Assembly (NCBI GenBank): GCA_032718475.1 | Contig: JAUCBJ010001860.1 | Span: forward strand, 28,936 to 92,935 | DNA: 64,000 bases | Reading direction: 5' to 3' | Source: Nemertoderma westbladi | Lineage: Eukaryota > Xenacoelomorpha > Nemertodermatida > Nemertodermatidae | In this document: positions 9,615 through 19,281 of the stretch, piece by piece | Layout of the letters: the number at the start of each line of letters is the position of its first letter | How positions within the stretch are numbered: position 1 is the first letter of the stretch | The notes under the pieces: model-generated | The model's database searches: none | What the model was told of the DNA's origin: nothing | Seen by the model: the letters and a program-made list of their open reading frames with translations, nothing else | Program-made: the position numbers and the translations under genes

Positions 9615-11023
9615 AAAGCAAACTCAAACGAGCTCGTACAATAGCGGTAGGTAGGAACCGAGAATTCCGTGATGAAAAAAAAAGTGATGACGTCATGATT
9701 AACATCCCGTAAAAGTTTGCTAAAAGACGCACTCCGGTCTACATGATAGAATGCCTGGGTCTATATATGAATGTAATTAATACTTTAGTTAATGAGGATA
9801 CCCCCCTCTCCCTTTTTTTCACTGAACGTGTTTAAGTTATTATTCAATAATATGAGATGCCCACCACCAAACTAAAATATGCATAGAAAAGACAAATTGA
9901 TTGATAAAACAAAGGGCGAGGGAAATTCAAAAAACAGTTTGCATATCCATTCAGTCATTCAGTTTGCTGTCCTGCCTGTTGATTCTGTGTGACGATATTT
10001 CTGAAAGCCAGTTTTGCTTTCGAGTGGCATTCAACTCACCTCGATCACACAATATGTAACATACTGTATTTGCGTTAAAATACGTTGTTATACAACTTGC
10101 ATAATGTGTGCAATACATAAATTCGTATGAATATTTAATATATATCATTGAAGGCTTCATTCTAGAATATAGAGGCTGGTGATTTGAAGCGGGAGATATA
10201 AAATTAAGCTAAACATATTATAAGCTATCGATAAAATAATAAATACGGATATAAAATAATTATTTATTACAATGGAAAAAGTAGAAATTATTTCACTATT
10301 TCCGAGACATTTTATTATTTACCGAGCGATATACAGTAGTGCTACAAAATAAATTAATTGAACTATAATAGTATTTTTCTATATTGCTTCCATAGTTACT
10401 GCGAATCAAATTACTGAACTCTTCAACTCCTGATGCTGCCTTATTCAATTTGAAATAATTTAGTGTTCTCGAATATTTATTTCGTAACTAGAGAGCCGCT
10501 TAACAACATAAACCAATATTGGATATTGAGTTCCGTTTTGGAATTCGCCTTACAGACACTAAAGTTGCAATAACTTTTGAGTGTGTGAGTGGATTTTGCT
10601 CAAATTACGTGCAAAACCTTTCTACGTCGATCGTCGATGCTCTTTCAACACATGTAACAATATTTGATAAATTCCACCAAAATTATTTTATTTTACTTTT
10701 TTGGCCGATAAAAAAATTAAAATTAATGCAATCAAATGCAAATGCAAATGCATTAATGCAAATAAAAGTTACTTTTTTTCCATCTTCCTATCTTCTGCGC
10801 ACAACTGAAGAAACACTTTTATTCTTAAATTGTCACTTTTTCCCCAAAGAAAAACGTAGAACATTTTTTTTTCAATATTCTCTCGACCCTTTATTAACCT
10901 CGCTGGCTCGGGAAATAAAATGCCTCGAGAATAATTTAAAAAAAGTTCTACTTTTTTTCTCATGTAATAAATAATTATTTTTTCAAATGTCCTTTAATGG
11001 GCCCGCAAATACCATTAACATAC
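9615..11023. other. CLCA intron sequence, AT-rich
   Basis: No exon, RNA gene or mobile element was recognised. The frames at 9951-10160 (-), 10519-10974 (+) and 10769-10963 (-) are AT-rich, low-complexity and without domains. I treat them as chance. Confidence 0.5.
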
Positions 11024-11201
11024 CATATACGGGATTTCTTTTATCCACGATAATATTAGCCGTATTATAAGCCTCCTCAGAAGGTTCCTCATAGTCAGGG
11101 TGACTCGTCCACGTACAAGGTATTAGAATATTTACTTCTTTGAAGTAAAGCCGACGTTTAGTTGATTCTAGCATTTGTGCTGAAGCACGACGAAATACTT
11201 C
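11024..11201 (-). CDS. CLCA: CLCA-like gene, exon a: N-terminal domain
   Basis: 178 bp (59 codons plus one base). The acceptor is TTGTCTTTCAG just above 11201 and the donor is GTATGT directly below 11024. The peptide has ASAQMLESTKRRLYFKEVNI, then LIPCTWTS and EEAYNTANIIVD. This is the CLCA N-terminal pattern A...L...T..R.YF..V.ILIP.TW, followed by the Y..ADV-type segment. It joins exon b through a split GGT codon (..VYG|DNPY..). The exons encoding the signal peptide and first strand should lie above 11201 on the minus strand, but I could not recognise them before 13.9 kb. Confidence 0.9.
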
Positions 11202-11392
11202 CTGAAAGACAAAATATGTCAACTAACGGTATTAAGTAAGGTTAATTGCATGGATTCAAAATATTCAATATTTATGTAGTTTTCGGTTGTTTACTAATCT
11301 TATTAGGCCTAACTGTTTTTCATGTTGACAATATAATTTTACGATTTTTGACTTTTATCATATATTTGATTGATATACTTTATTGTATTAAT

Positions 11393-11622
11393 ATACAGCC
11401 GCCTCCGCCTTGCAGGACCTTGCTTTCGGCGTGAGGACCAGCAGTGCATAATCTTGTGCTTTGGCAGCCTCATGGAGTGAATAAGCATGGTGGACAGCCC
11501 ATGACTTTCTTGAGACGCATCTTAAACGGCACTGGCGTTGAAGATGCGGATGATCTAGCAAATGTCTCAAAAATGCAGCTGCAATGCAGCATGCCGATCC
11601 TAGTAGTACTGTAGTAGGAGTA
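11393..11622 (+). mobile_element. RTE-like LINE fragment (3' end, internally deleted)
   Basis: Matches the last about 250 bp of the LINE family: CCTCCGCCTTGCAGGACC, then the GGACAGCCCATGACTTTCTT region, then the 3' end CCGATCCTAGTAG. Compared with copy 2 it lacks about 60 bp after GCAAATGTC at 11564. A tail of TAG-rich repeats follows (to 11622). GTATTAAT stands at 11385-11392 and again at 11623-11630, a likely 8-bp target-site duplication. It lies upstream of CLCA exon a. Confidence 0.8.
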
Positions 11623-11741
11623 GTATTAATTTCGCCAACCCAAGTTTGTATTAAAAAATAACTTAGTTAATGGCTCAATACTAAACTAATAGAACCTGAT
11701 TTATTTATTTAATTGAATTAATTATTTCCTTTCACAAATCG

Positions 11742-12165
11742 ACCGCACATAAAGGATATACCGGAAATATAGCCGCGGTCGTGGTATTAGAGGCCGTGGT
11801 CGTGGTATTAGGGGCCGTGGTCTGGTAAACGACTACAGTCCCAATGAACTACGGCCTCGGGGGAAGCGGTGAGATCGGGGTTTCACCCTCAGTAACTCAA
11901 TGCAGGATCGGGGCGGCCAAAGGTTTAATACGTACCGGGTGGAAGGGGAAGACCCGGTGCTCGCATTCCTACCTAAATAAAACTCTCCTGGGCCCCAAGA
12001 AGGGAAGGGCGATCGAACTCACGCCAAGGTGAGACTTAGAGGGTGGTCCCCTCTAGAGAGGGCCCAGACCGAATGGGAGCAGCCTGGGGTTGAGTTGGTG
12101 GCCCAGGATGAGGTGGCCGGTGTAAATGAATCCGCATTTAGAAACGTCATTACAACCTAGGTTGA
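11742..12165 (+). pseudogene. RG-repeat coding tail with GC-rich 3' flank, possible retroelement end
   Basis: A short open stretch ending at TGA 11870-11872 encodes RGRGIRGRG repeated twice (24-bp DNA repeat at 11772-11820), then NDYSPNELRPRGKR. It opens after a stop at about 11749, so it is only about 40 codons. The following 290 bp to about 12165 are GC-rich and unlike their AT-rich surroundings. A protein C-terminus followed by a 3' untranslated tail fits a 5'-truncated retrocopy or retrotransposon end. I do not recognise the family. Confidence 0.35.
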
Positions 12166-12544
12166 AGTGAATCTCTTCAAGCGTTCAAGGATATACATAC
12201 ATCGTAGGTAAATAGTGACGTGTACTCTTAATAAGGTGTGATGGTTCTGATTGTGGTAAGGTGGAATAGTATAAGGGACAAACTTCGTTTGGATAGTTGT
12301 ATCTGTACGTCGCAAGAAGGATTTTATCTTATTGGGACAAATCCGCCTACAGACTGTAAATCTTATCGGTGATGGCAAATGATTTTTTCGCGCAATTGTA
12401 TGGTGTATGTGGTTGGGAAAGACTTTTTTCTACTTTTCGCAAGAAACTAATATTAAGTTATCAATATGAATAGTATTTGTAGGCAACAGAGACCGAAGTT
12501 ATGGCTGGACTCCTAAACACCGATATCTATGTCTAGGTGTACAA
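12166..12544. other. Unannotated intergenic sequence
   Basis: Nothing recognised. The minus-strand frame at 12157-12378 shows no domain or splice context. Confidence 0.4.
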
Positions 12545-13434
12545 TGGCCCACTATATATATACGGCCTAACAAGTTGTCGATTTGGCCTTAAAAAAAAGA
12601 GGCCAGTTTTTTTTTTTACACTATTGTGATATGGGGAGAGTTCTATAAATTTTCATTTGCTGCAATTTGGTCAACGGGCGTAATAAGCAAGATACTAAAT
12701 TGTATGGTAGCTAGTGTTTTAGATAGGTTTAGCTAGTAATTTCAACACTGATTCCGACAACCTACTTCCCTCTATAAATTATATGTAGTAGGTAGTTTTT
12801 ATTACTATATGTGTAGAAAATGTTCCAGAACATGTTATCTATTCATTTTATGAAAAAATCGCGTTCTAGAACGAATATTTTTGGTTCTAGAACATTTTTT
12901 AGAAAAAAATCTAGATTATATTTAAAACGCGTGGAATTGCTTTAAAACGTGTTTAAAATCAATAAAAAAAATTTTCCAAGTTTTTTCAAAAATTAGTATT
13001 CACAATAATTTTTTTTAACAAATTTTTTTTATTGATTTTAAACACGTTTTAAAACATGCGTTTTGAATAGAATCCAGATTTTTTTCTAAAAACAAATTTT
13101 AACTTTTTAAAAAATGAATAGCTAACATGTTCGGGAACATTTTCTGTACAAATAGTAATAAGAACTATGTAGGGGTACTACAAAATATTTATAGAGGGAA
13201 GTAGGATGTCGGAACCAGTGTTGAAATTACTAGCTAAACCTACCTAAAACATTAGCTACCATAAAATTTAGTATCTTGGTTTAGTATTTAGTGTCTTCAA
13301 TTACGTCCATTGACCAAATTGCAGCAAATGGAAATTTATAGAACTCTCCCCATATCAAAATAGTGTAAAAAAAAACTGGCCTCTTTTTTAAGGCCAAATC
13401 GACAATTTGTTAGGCCCTATATATAGTAGGCCAT
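12545..13434. repeat. 890-bp foldback palindrome (hairpin MITE-like)
   Basis: Two imperfect inverted arms of about 440 bp meet near 12990. Matching pairs include TGGCC..ACTATATATA at the left end with TATATAGTAGGCCA at the right, CGATTTGGCCTTAAAAAA with TTTTTTAAGGCCAAATCG, and GAGAGTTCTATAAATTT with its inverse. Near the centre, TAAAACGTGTTTAAAATCAA pairs with its near-exact inverse. There is no ORF. The form suggests a foldback transposon or a MITE that is almost all arm. No target duplication was found. Confidence 0.85.
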
Positions 13435-13991
13435 GGGTCTACTCTACCGACAAACATTAGTTGAATTCGGTTTCCAAGCAGTTTCACTGGGGAAATCACT
13501 TCAATTTGATGTCGCCATTACCATAGAAAACAAAAGTAATGTCCACTATAAAGTTGTGACTACTATCGGGATTATTTGAACTCTACATTCTGTAAATCTA
13601 ACTGTTCGATTTTTTATTCACATACATAACTCTATCTACAGTTATTAAGTTGAAAGAAATGTAGCCTATCTGTGATAACTACTTACATATAGTACTTGTG
13701 TGTATAGTAGCACTTTACAGTGTGATGATCCGAGCCGAGTGGCTTTGTTACACGAACGAACGTTAGTGAGTGAGTGAGTGAAAATAAAGTGATATAGGTA
13801 TACCGCTGTTGCCCACCAACTTATAAAATAGTCTTTAAAAAATAGTGATTGATTCACTCTACTAAAATAAGGGCAACTCTGCACGCCCACAACTTGTCAT
13901 TGAACATTAAAAAAAAAAATATAACACCCTAATCTTGATATAATATCATATTTATTATATGGAATGGAATAATATTAAACTAATTAATTGA
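13435..13991. other. Sequence upstream of the RLE retrotransposon ORF
   Basis: AT-rich, with a short (GTGA)n run at about 13766-13782. The last 80 bp before the ATG at 13992 are A-rich and may belong to the element's 5' UTR. No element boundary could be fixed. Confidence 0.4.
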
Positions 13992-16900
13992 ATGCCTCCC
14001 AAGATTAGATCATGCTGCAATTGTAGCGCTGGAGGCGAGTCGGGACAACGCTGTGTGCGGTGCTCCTGTGCCAAGGCGAGGACCGGCTGTACCGGGTGTG
14101 TTCCCGGTCGCGACCGGCGTTGTGGCAACCCGTTCGGTCGCCCAGACTCCAGCAATCATGCTAAAACGCAACCCCGAGGACTTTCCTTCTCACAACCAAT
14201 ACGGCCTACCAGCAGAAACAGGAGCCCCGTTGCAGCCGCCAACGTCTCACTGCCTTCCAGCTCCAGGATGACATACGACAGAGACCATCCCTCCAGCCTA
14301 GACGATACCCTTATCCCTGAACTCGACTTCGACCACACAGCCAGCTCGGGCTCGAGCCAACTGGATGATACCCTCGTTCCTTCTGAACCTCCTACCGCCC
14401 TACTGGTAGAGCCAACAGATTTCCTTAGAAGTTCTGAGTTTATCTCCCCCCCTCTCAGTGTCTCTACCGATGGGTCAGACCCATTCTCACCCACCGAACG
14501 CATAGAGACAGCGTATGGGGGAGTATGGCTAAACAGTCACGGCGAGTCCACGGATCCAACTTGGGCGGACCGTTACGAGCGTCTCGCAGCTCTCCCTTCC
14601 AGACGTTACACCGTCCCTGGTGGTAACGTTGGGAGGAAGGCAGCCAGCATCCTCGCGGACGAGGTCGATTTCCTCACCCGTGGCATCCACCCATCTGAAC
14701 GTTTTCTTTGTTACACCGCAGTTATCTTTCAACGGGACCCTGAAGTTTTTAAAGGGTTCGACATACGGAGAACGGTGTTGCGTCGCCTGGGGATGTGGGA
14801 AAGGATGGAGTTCGAACAGCTAATTCTGGAAGCCCAAAGATGCAATACTAACTTTGTATCAGCATCGAGAAGGACGCGAGGCGGCGCCAAACGATCTACC
14901 GACGACGCGGCTCGAGTCTTCAACAGGAAGATTCTGGCCCGCCAGAATCGTGCTGCGCTCCGCGGCGTCACCAACCGGAGCCAGGGTGGCGTCCTCGATC
15001 CAAACTCGCAGGCGGAAGGCCAACCAGCCGGTGTTACAGTGCGCCAGGTTCTGGAGCTGAAGCATCCCGATCCCATCACCCCTCCCCGAGAAGTGTTCGA
15101 TGTCCCTGATGACGGCATTCCCCCATTCGAAGACCTGGACATAACAGCCCAGGTCGTCTTGAAGATGGCGCAGTATCTACGGGGTAGCGCCGGACCGGTG
15201 GGGGGTGATGCCGAGTTCTGGTACTCTCTGCTAACCCGCTATGACAACCACAGCGCGCGCCTACGCGAGGCTTTTGCCACCCTCGCTCGTCGACTAGCCA
15301 ACTCGATTGTTCCTTGGGGGGAGATCCGTGGTCTCCGCGCATGTCGTATGGTGGCCCTGGACAAGCAGCCTGGGGTGCGGCCGATTGGTGTTGGGGAGGT
15401 CCCCTACAGACTGCTTGTGAACTGTATGTTGTCAGTCACTAAGTCCGACATAACACAGGTATGTGCCGCAGACCAACTGTGTGCCGGCGTAAAAGCGGGC
15501 ATCGAGGGAGCAGTCCATGCCATGACCGACATCTTTGATGACGTTAACACTGAATGCATGCTTCTTGTTGACGCACAGAACGCTTTCAATTCCATAAGCC
15601 GATCTGCCTCCCTCTGGTACTGCCGGATCAACTGGCATAGGAGCTCTCGTTTCCTCTTTAACTCTTACAATGGACACGCGGCCCTTTACCTCCCGGGAGG
15701 CGGCCCACCCCTATACAGCAAGGAAGGCTACACACAAGGGGATCCCGCCGCGACCTTTGGATATGGGTGTACCACGATACCTATGATCCGAGGACTGCGA
15801 GTAGTCCCTGGTGACCCAGAGTTGGCATCTCCGGTCCCCATTGCCCCCACTTTTGTCCCGGGTGCATTTGATGTCCCCGTGGTTCCCGAAGTCCCCACGG
15901 TTGTCCCGGGTACAGCTGACGTCCCCATGGTTCCTCTGGTCCCACTATTTGTCCCCATGGTTCCTCCAGTCCCGCAGGTTGTCCCCACAGTCCTCATGGG
16001 TGCAGTTGATGTCCCCACGGTTCCCCCGGTCCTGCAGGTTCTCTCCACGGTTGCCCCGGGTGTGGTTGATGTCCACACGGTTCTTCAGGTCCCACCAGAG
16101 GCACCCACGGCTCCTCAGGTCCTGCCGGATGTCCCCACGGCTCCTCCGGTCCCGCAGGCTGTCCCCACGGTTGTCCCGGGTAGAGTTGTCGCCCCCACAG
16201 TTCTTCAGGTCCCACAAGCTGTCCTCAGTGTTCCTCCGGTCCCGCAGGTTGTCCACAAGGTTGTCCCGGGTGCAGTCGACGTTTCCGCGGTTCCTCAAGC
16301 CCCACTTTTTGTCCCCACGGTTCCTCCGGTCCCGCAGGTTGTCCCCACGGTAGTCATGGGTGCATTTGATGTCTCCACGGTTCCTCAGGTCCGGCAGGTT
16401 GTCCCCACGGTTCCCCCGGTCCTGCAGGTTCTCTCCACGGTTGCCCCGGGTGCAGTTGATGTCCTCACGGTTCTTCAGGTCCCGCCGAATGTCCCCACAG
16501 TTGTCCCGGGTGCTGATTTTGACCCCAAGGTTTCACAGGTCCCGCAGGTTGTCCCCACGGTTCCTCCGGTCCCGCAGTTTGTCCCCACAGTTGCAATGGG
16601 TGCAGTTGATGTCCCCATGGTTTCTCCGGTCCGGCAGGTTGTCTCCACGGTTCCCCCGATCCCGCAGGTTCTTTCCACGGTTGTCCCGGGTGCGGTTGAT
16701 GTCCCCACGGTTCTCGAGCTCTCGCCTGATGTCCCCATGTCTGTCCCGGGTGTGGAATTTGACCCCACGGTTTCACAGGTCCCGCAGTTTGTCCCCACAG
16801 TTCCCCCGGACGTGGTGACAGAACCCAAGATTCCTCCGGATGTGGTGACAGAACCCACGGTTCCTCCAGAAGTGGCAAACGAACCCATGGTTCCTCCAGA

Positions 16901-18455
16901 TCGATGCCAATGTTGGTATGCAGATGATGCCTCAGCTATTGGCAAGATGGACGCAGTTCACCGGTGGTGGAAAGAGCTGCAACGAGTCGGTCCTTCCATT
17001 GGATACTTCCCGGAACCAAGGAAGAGCCAACTAGTAGTGAAACCTGGCTATGAAGAACAAGCCCGCCATCTATTTGGAGAGTCAGGAGTCAAGGTGGTCA
17101 CCGGACACCGCTTTCTGGGAGGATACGTTGGCGACCAGGTGGGAAGACGAAAATTCATCGCCGAGAAGGTCGCCGGCTGGACACGCAGCATCGAGGCGTT
17201 GGCAGAAGTAGCTGAACAGTTCCCTCAAACTGCTCACGCCGCGATGAGCCGATGCCTCCAGTCTGAGTGGGACTACGTCATGCGAGTCTGCAACCCGGAC
17301 GAGAATGACTTAGCACCCATCCTTTCCGCGCTGATCAACCGCTACATTCCGGCGTTGTTTGGATCCACCCCCGGACCAACCATCGATCCAATACTGCTGC
17401 TCCCGGTCCGACATGGTGGGTTAGGAATCCGAGACCCCATCATGCGCACTGGGCCCGCCCACATCGCCTCTACTGCCGGGACCGCGAAAGTCGTTGAGGC
17501 AATCAAAACTGGCGTTCGACTGCATGTTGCTGACCACGCGTCCTGCCTAGCTGAGGCTTTGAAGGAAAGCCGCAACGAATCAAACGAGAACTTCAAAGAA
17601 ACGTTCGAGGAGACCATCGCGGGACTCCCACGTGAACGCCATCGCCCCATAAGCCGGGCCGCCCAGTTCAAGACCGGTGGGTGGCTGTCAGCTCAGCCTT
17701 CCCCATTGGACCAGACGGACCTCGACCCCCAGTCCTTTCGCGACAACCTCGCGCTACGGTATGGGTTGAGCCCCCCTGACCTTCCACTGACCTGCGAGGG
17801 CTGCGGCGCACCATTCGACACGTCACACGCCCTCAGTTGCAAGGTTGGAGGGTTGATCACCCGCCGTCACAACGAGATCCGTGACGTGTTTGGGGACCTC
17901 CTCGCAGAGGCGTACGGGAACTCGAACGTAGAGCGGGAGGTGGTGCTGCGGAATGGGCACCTGGACTCGGAGGGGACGACGGTTGGGGGGGTTCGGGCTG
18001 ACCTGGTCACCAGGGGGGTTTGGACGAATCAGGTGGTGGCGTCTTTCGATATCGCTGTAATTAATGTCGACGCCACCTCCTACGTTCGTTCAAACCGCTC
18101 TGTGGAGACCCTTCTCTCACAGAAAGAACGCGAGAAGAAGGCCCACTACCAGGAGCCCTGTGAGTCGAGGCGGATGAACTTCACCCCCCTCGTGTGCTCC
18201 ACCGACGGAGTCTGGGGCGCCGAGGGCGAGAAATTCATCCGCCACCTCGCGGACGCACTGGTGGTGAGGAGGGTGGGGATGAGGCAGCGGGGGTTGGGAG
18301 CAGTCCTGGGGGCTGTGAGAAGGCGACTGCAGTTCGCCTTATTAAGGGCAAACTCTCTGTGCCTCCGCGGTGGAAGGAGGCCCTGGAGGGGTCTGGGGTT
18401 CGGGGATGGGGCGGGAGTCAGGGATTTGGACAGGGAGATGTACCCCTCACCCTAA
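13992..18455 (+). CDS. RLE-type (R2-supergroup, Utopia-like?) retrotransposon ORF with unbroken RT and endonuclease
   Basis: An unbroken 1,487-codon frame. Residues about 8-45 are a cysteine cluster (CCNCSAG, CVRCSCAKA, CTGCVPG, RRCGNP), a likely nucleic-acid-binding finger. RT motifs follow: ACRMVALDKQPGVRPIGVGE (from about 450), LLVDAQNAFNSI (catalytic Asp, about 528), GYTQGDPAATF (about 580), CWYADDASAIGK (catalytic Asp pair, about 975), GPSIGYFPEPRKS and RFLGGYVG. The C-terminus (from about 1268) has CEGCGAPF ... HALSC ... RHNEIRD, then GGVRADL and ASFDIAVINVDA, matching the zinc-knuckle plus PD-(D/E)XK restriction-like endonuclease of R2-supergroup elements. Such proteins nick target DNA and reverse-transcribe their RNA there. 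Residues about 613-970 are a minisatellite-encoded Pro/Val insert between QGDP and YADD, where relatives have a short loop. The exact clade is uncertain. Confidence 0.88.
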   Translation: MPPKIRSCCNCSAGGESGQRCVRCSCAKARTGCTGCVPGRDRRCGNPFGRPDSSNHAKTQPRGLSFSQPIRPTSRNRSPVAAANVSLPSSSRMTYDRDHPSSLDDTLIPELDFDHTASSGSSQLDDTLVPSEPPTALLVEPTDFLRSSEFISPPLSVSTDGSDPFSPTERIETAYGGVWLNSHGESTDPTWADRYERLAALPSRRYTVPGGNVGRKAASILADEVDFLTRGIHPSERFLCYTAVIFQRDPEVFKGFDIRRTVLRRLGMWERMEFEQLILEAQRCNTNFVSASRRTRGGAKRSTDDAARVFNRKILARQNRAALRGVTNRSQGGVLDPNSQAEGQPAGVTVRQVLELKHPDPITPPREVFDVPDDGIPPFEDLDITAQVVLKMAQYLRGSAGPVGGDAEFWYSLLTRYDNHSARLREAFATLARRLANSIVPWGEIRGLRACRMVALDKQPGVRPIGVGEVPYRLLVNCMLSVTKSDITQVCAADQLCAGVKAGIEGAVHAMTDIFDDVNTECMLLVDAQNAFNSISRSASLWYCRINWHRSSRFLFNSYNGHAALYLPGGGPPLYSKEGYTQGDPAATFGYGCTTIPMIRGLRVVPGDPELASPVPIAPTFVPGAFDVPVVPEVPTVVPGTADVPMVPLVPLFVPMVPPVPQVVPTVLMGAVDVPTVPPVLQVLSTVAPGVVDVHTVLQVPPEAPTAPQVLPDVPTAPPVPQAVPTVVPGRVVAPTVLQVPQAVLSVPPVPQVVHKVVPGAVDVSAVPQAPLFVPTVPPVPQVVPTVVMGAFDVSTVPQVRQVVPTVPPVLQVLSTVAPGAVDVLTVLQVPPNVPTVVPGADFDPKVSQVPQVVPTVPPVPQFVPTVAMGAVDVPMVSPVRQVVSTVPPIPQVLSTVVPGAVDVPTVLELSPDVPMSVPGVEFDPTVSQVPQFVPTVPPDVVTEPKIPPDVVTEPTVPPEVANEPMVPPDRCQCWYADDASAIGKMDAVHRWWKELQRVGPSIGYFPEPRKSQLVVKPGYEEQARHLFGESGVKVVTGHRFLGGYVGDQVGRRKFIAEKVAGWTRSIEALAEVAEQFPQTAHAAMSRCLQSEWDYVMRVCNPDENDLAPILSALINRYIPALFGSTPGPTIDPILLLPVRHGGLGIRDPIMRTGPAHIASTAGTAKVVEAIKTGVRLHVADHASCLAEALKESRNESNENFKETFEETIAGLPRERHRPISRAAQFKTGGWLSAQPSPLDQTDLDPQSFRDNLALRYGLSPPDLPLTCEGCGAPFDTSHALSCKVGGLITRRHNEIRDVFGDLLAEAYGNSNVEREVVLRNGHLDSEGTTVGGVRADLVTRGVWTNQVVASFDIAVINVDATSYVRSNRSVETLLSQKEREKKAHYQEPCESRRMNFTPLVCSTDGVWGAEGEKFIRHLADALVVRRVGMRQRGLGAVLGAVRRRLQFALLRANSLCLRGGRRPWRGLGFGDGAGVRDLDREMYPSP
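15829..16902 (+). repeat. In-frame 30-bp coding minisatellite inside the RT domain
   Basis: About 36 units of 30 bp. Two alternating types encode VPTVPPVPQV-like and VPTVVPGAVD-like decapeptides (e.g. GTCCCCACGGTTCCTCC and GTCCCCACGGTTGTCCC). The unit is a multiple of three and lacks stops, so the RT frame stays open. The opposite strand and another frame are also open for the same reason, and those frames (15811-16353 +, 15728-16945 -) are shadows. Unit variation is substantial: point changes and mixed order rather than identical copies. Confidence 0.95.
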
Positions 18456-18857
18456 CTCCCCTTTAATTTATACATTCACTGTTACCATAATTCATTGTTA
18501 TCTTTACTTTATTTCACCTTAAACTATTAATGTTGTTTTGAGTTAATGTTTACATTTTTTACAAAGTAGTTATAAACTCTACACCCGAGCATATACAGTA
18601 AGCACATGGTTATTTAATTATTCCGATATATTAATACTTTAATTATTATCATATATATACTTTCCTATTCTTCTAATTATACATAAAGCTAAGTATTTAT
18701 TTGGATGTGTGTTTGTGTTGTCTACACAATTTATTTTATTTATATATTAATAAATAGTAATCATCACGTACCTAGCTACGAGGGAACTGGGAAGAAACTT
18801 CACTCATTAAACAGTTGATATTATTGAAATTAATTGAAGGGGGATTCAGGAAGGTGG
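18456..18857 (+). other. 3' flank or 3' UTR of the RLE retrotransposon
   Basis: AT-rich sequence after the stop codon. No poly(A) or simple 3' tail clearly marks the element's end. The hairpin at 18858-18901 is the first structured feature downstream. Confidence 0.4.
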
Positions 18858-18901
18858 GAATTCAAGTAGTCAGGAGCCGCCGCTCCTGACTACTTGAATT
18901 C
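18858..18901. other. Perfect 20-bp stem, 4-base loop hairpin
   Basis: GAATTCAAGTAGTCAGGAGC at 18858-18877 is exactly inverted at 18882-18901, with loop CGCC. It could form a strong stem-loop in RNA or a cruciform in DNA. It may be the structured 3' end of the retrotransposon RNA or an unrelated inverted repeat. Confidence 0.85.
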
Positions 18902-19281
18902 TTGAATTCCCATGAGTTAATATTAAGAAATATTAGTATAGGAACAAACGGATCAAACCAAGAGTTTATTTCAGATCAAAGATTAAAGAATGAAATGCTA
19001 CTGCTGACGGGTTTTTAGCCCAGTAAATAATAACACAGCTCAATAATAACACAACCAACCCAAATATCCCCAGGCCAGTTACCTAAGTTAAGTAATGTGA
19101 TAAGGGATATGATAAGGGACTCTACCAGTGGGCTGTAAACATGACCTCATTAAGTAGTAAATTAGATAGCAAAAGAAAAGGAAGCCTAATAGACCACAAC
19201 AGGAAGGCGCCCGCAGTTGCCATACACCAGCTGTGTTTACAATGTTGAGTTATTGTAAAATCCCTTTATTTCATTCTCTGG
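18902..19281. other. Unannotated AT-rich sequence
   Basis: No gene, RNA gene or repeat recognised. Confidence 0.4.

Noticed and set aside
15728-16945. Several long open frames opposite to or out of frame with the RLE retrotransposon ORF
   Set aside because: A 30-bp unit without stops is open in several frames. Only the frame linking QGDP to YADD has flanking homology.
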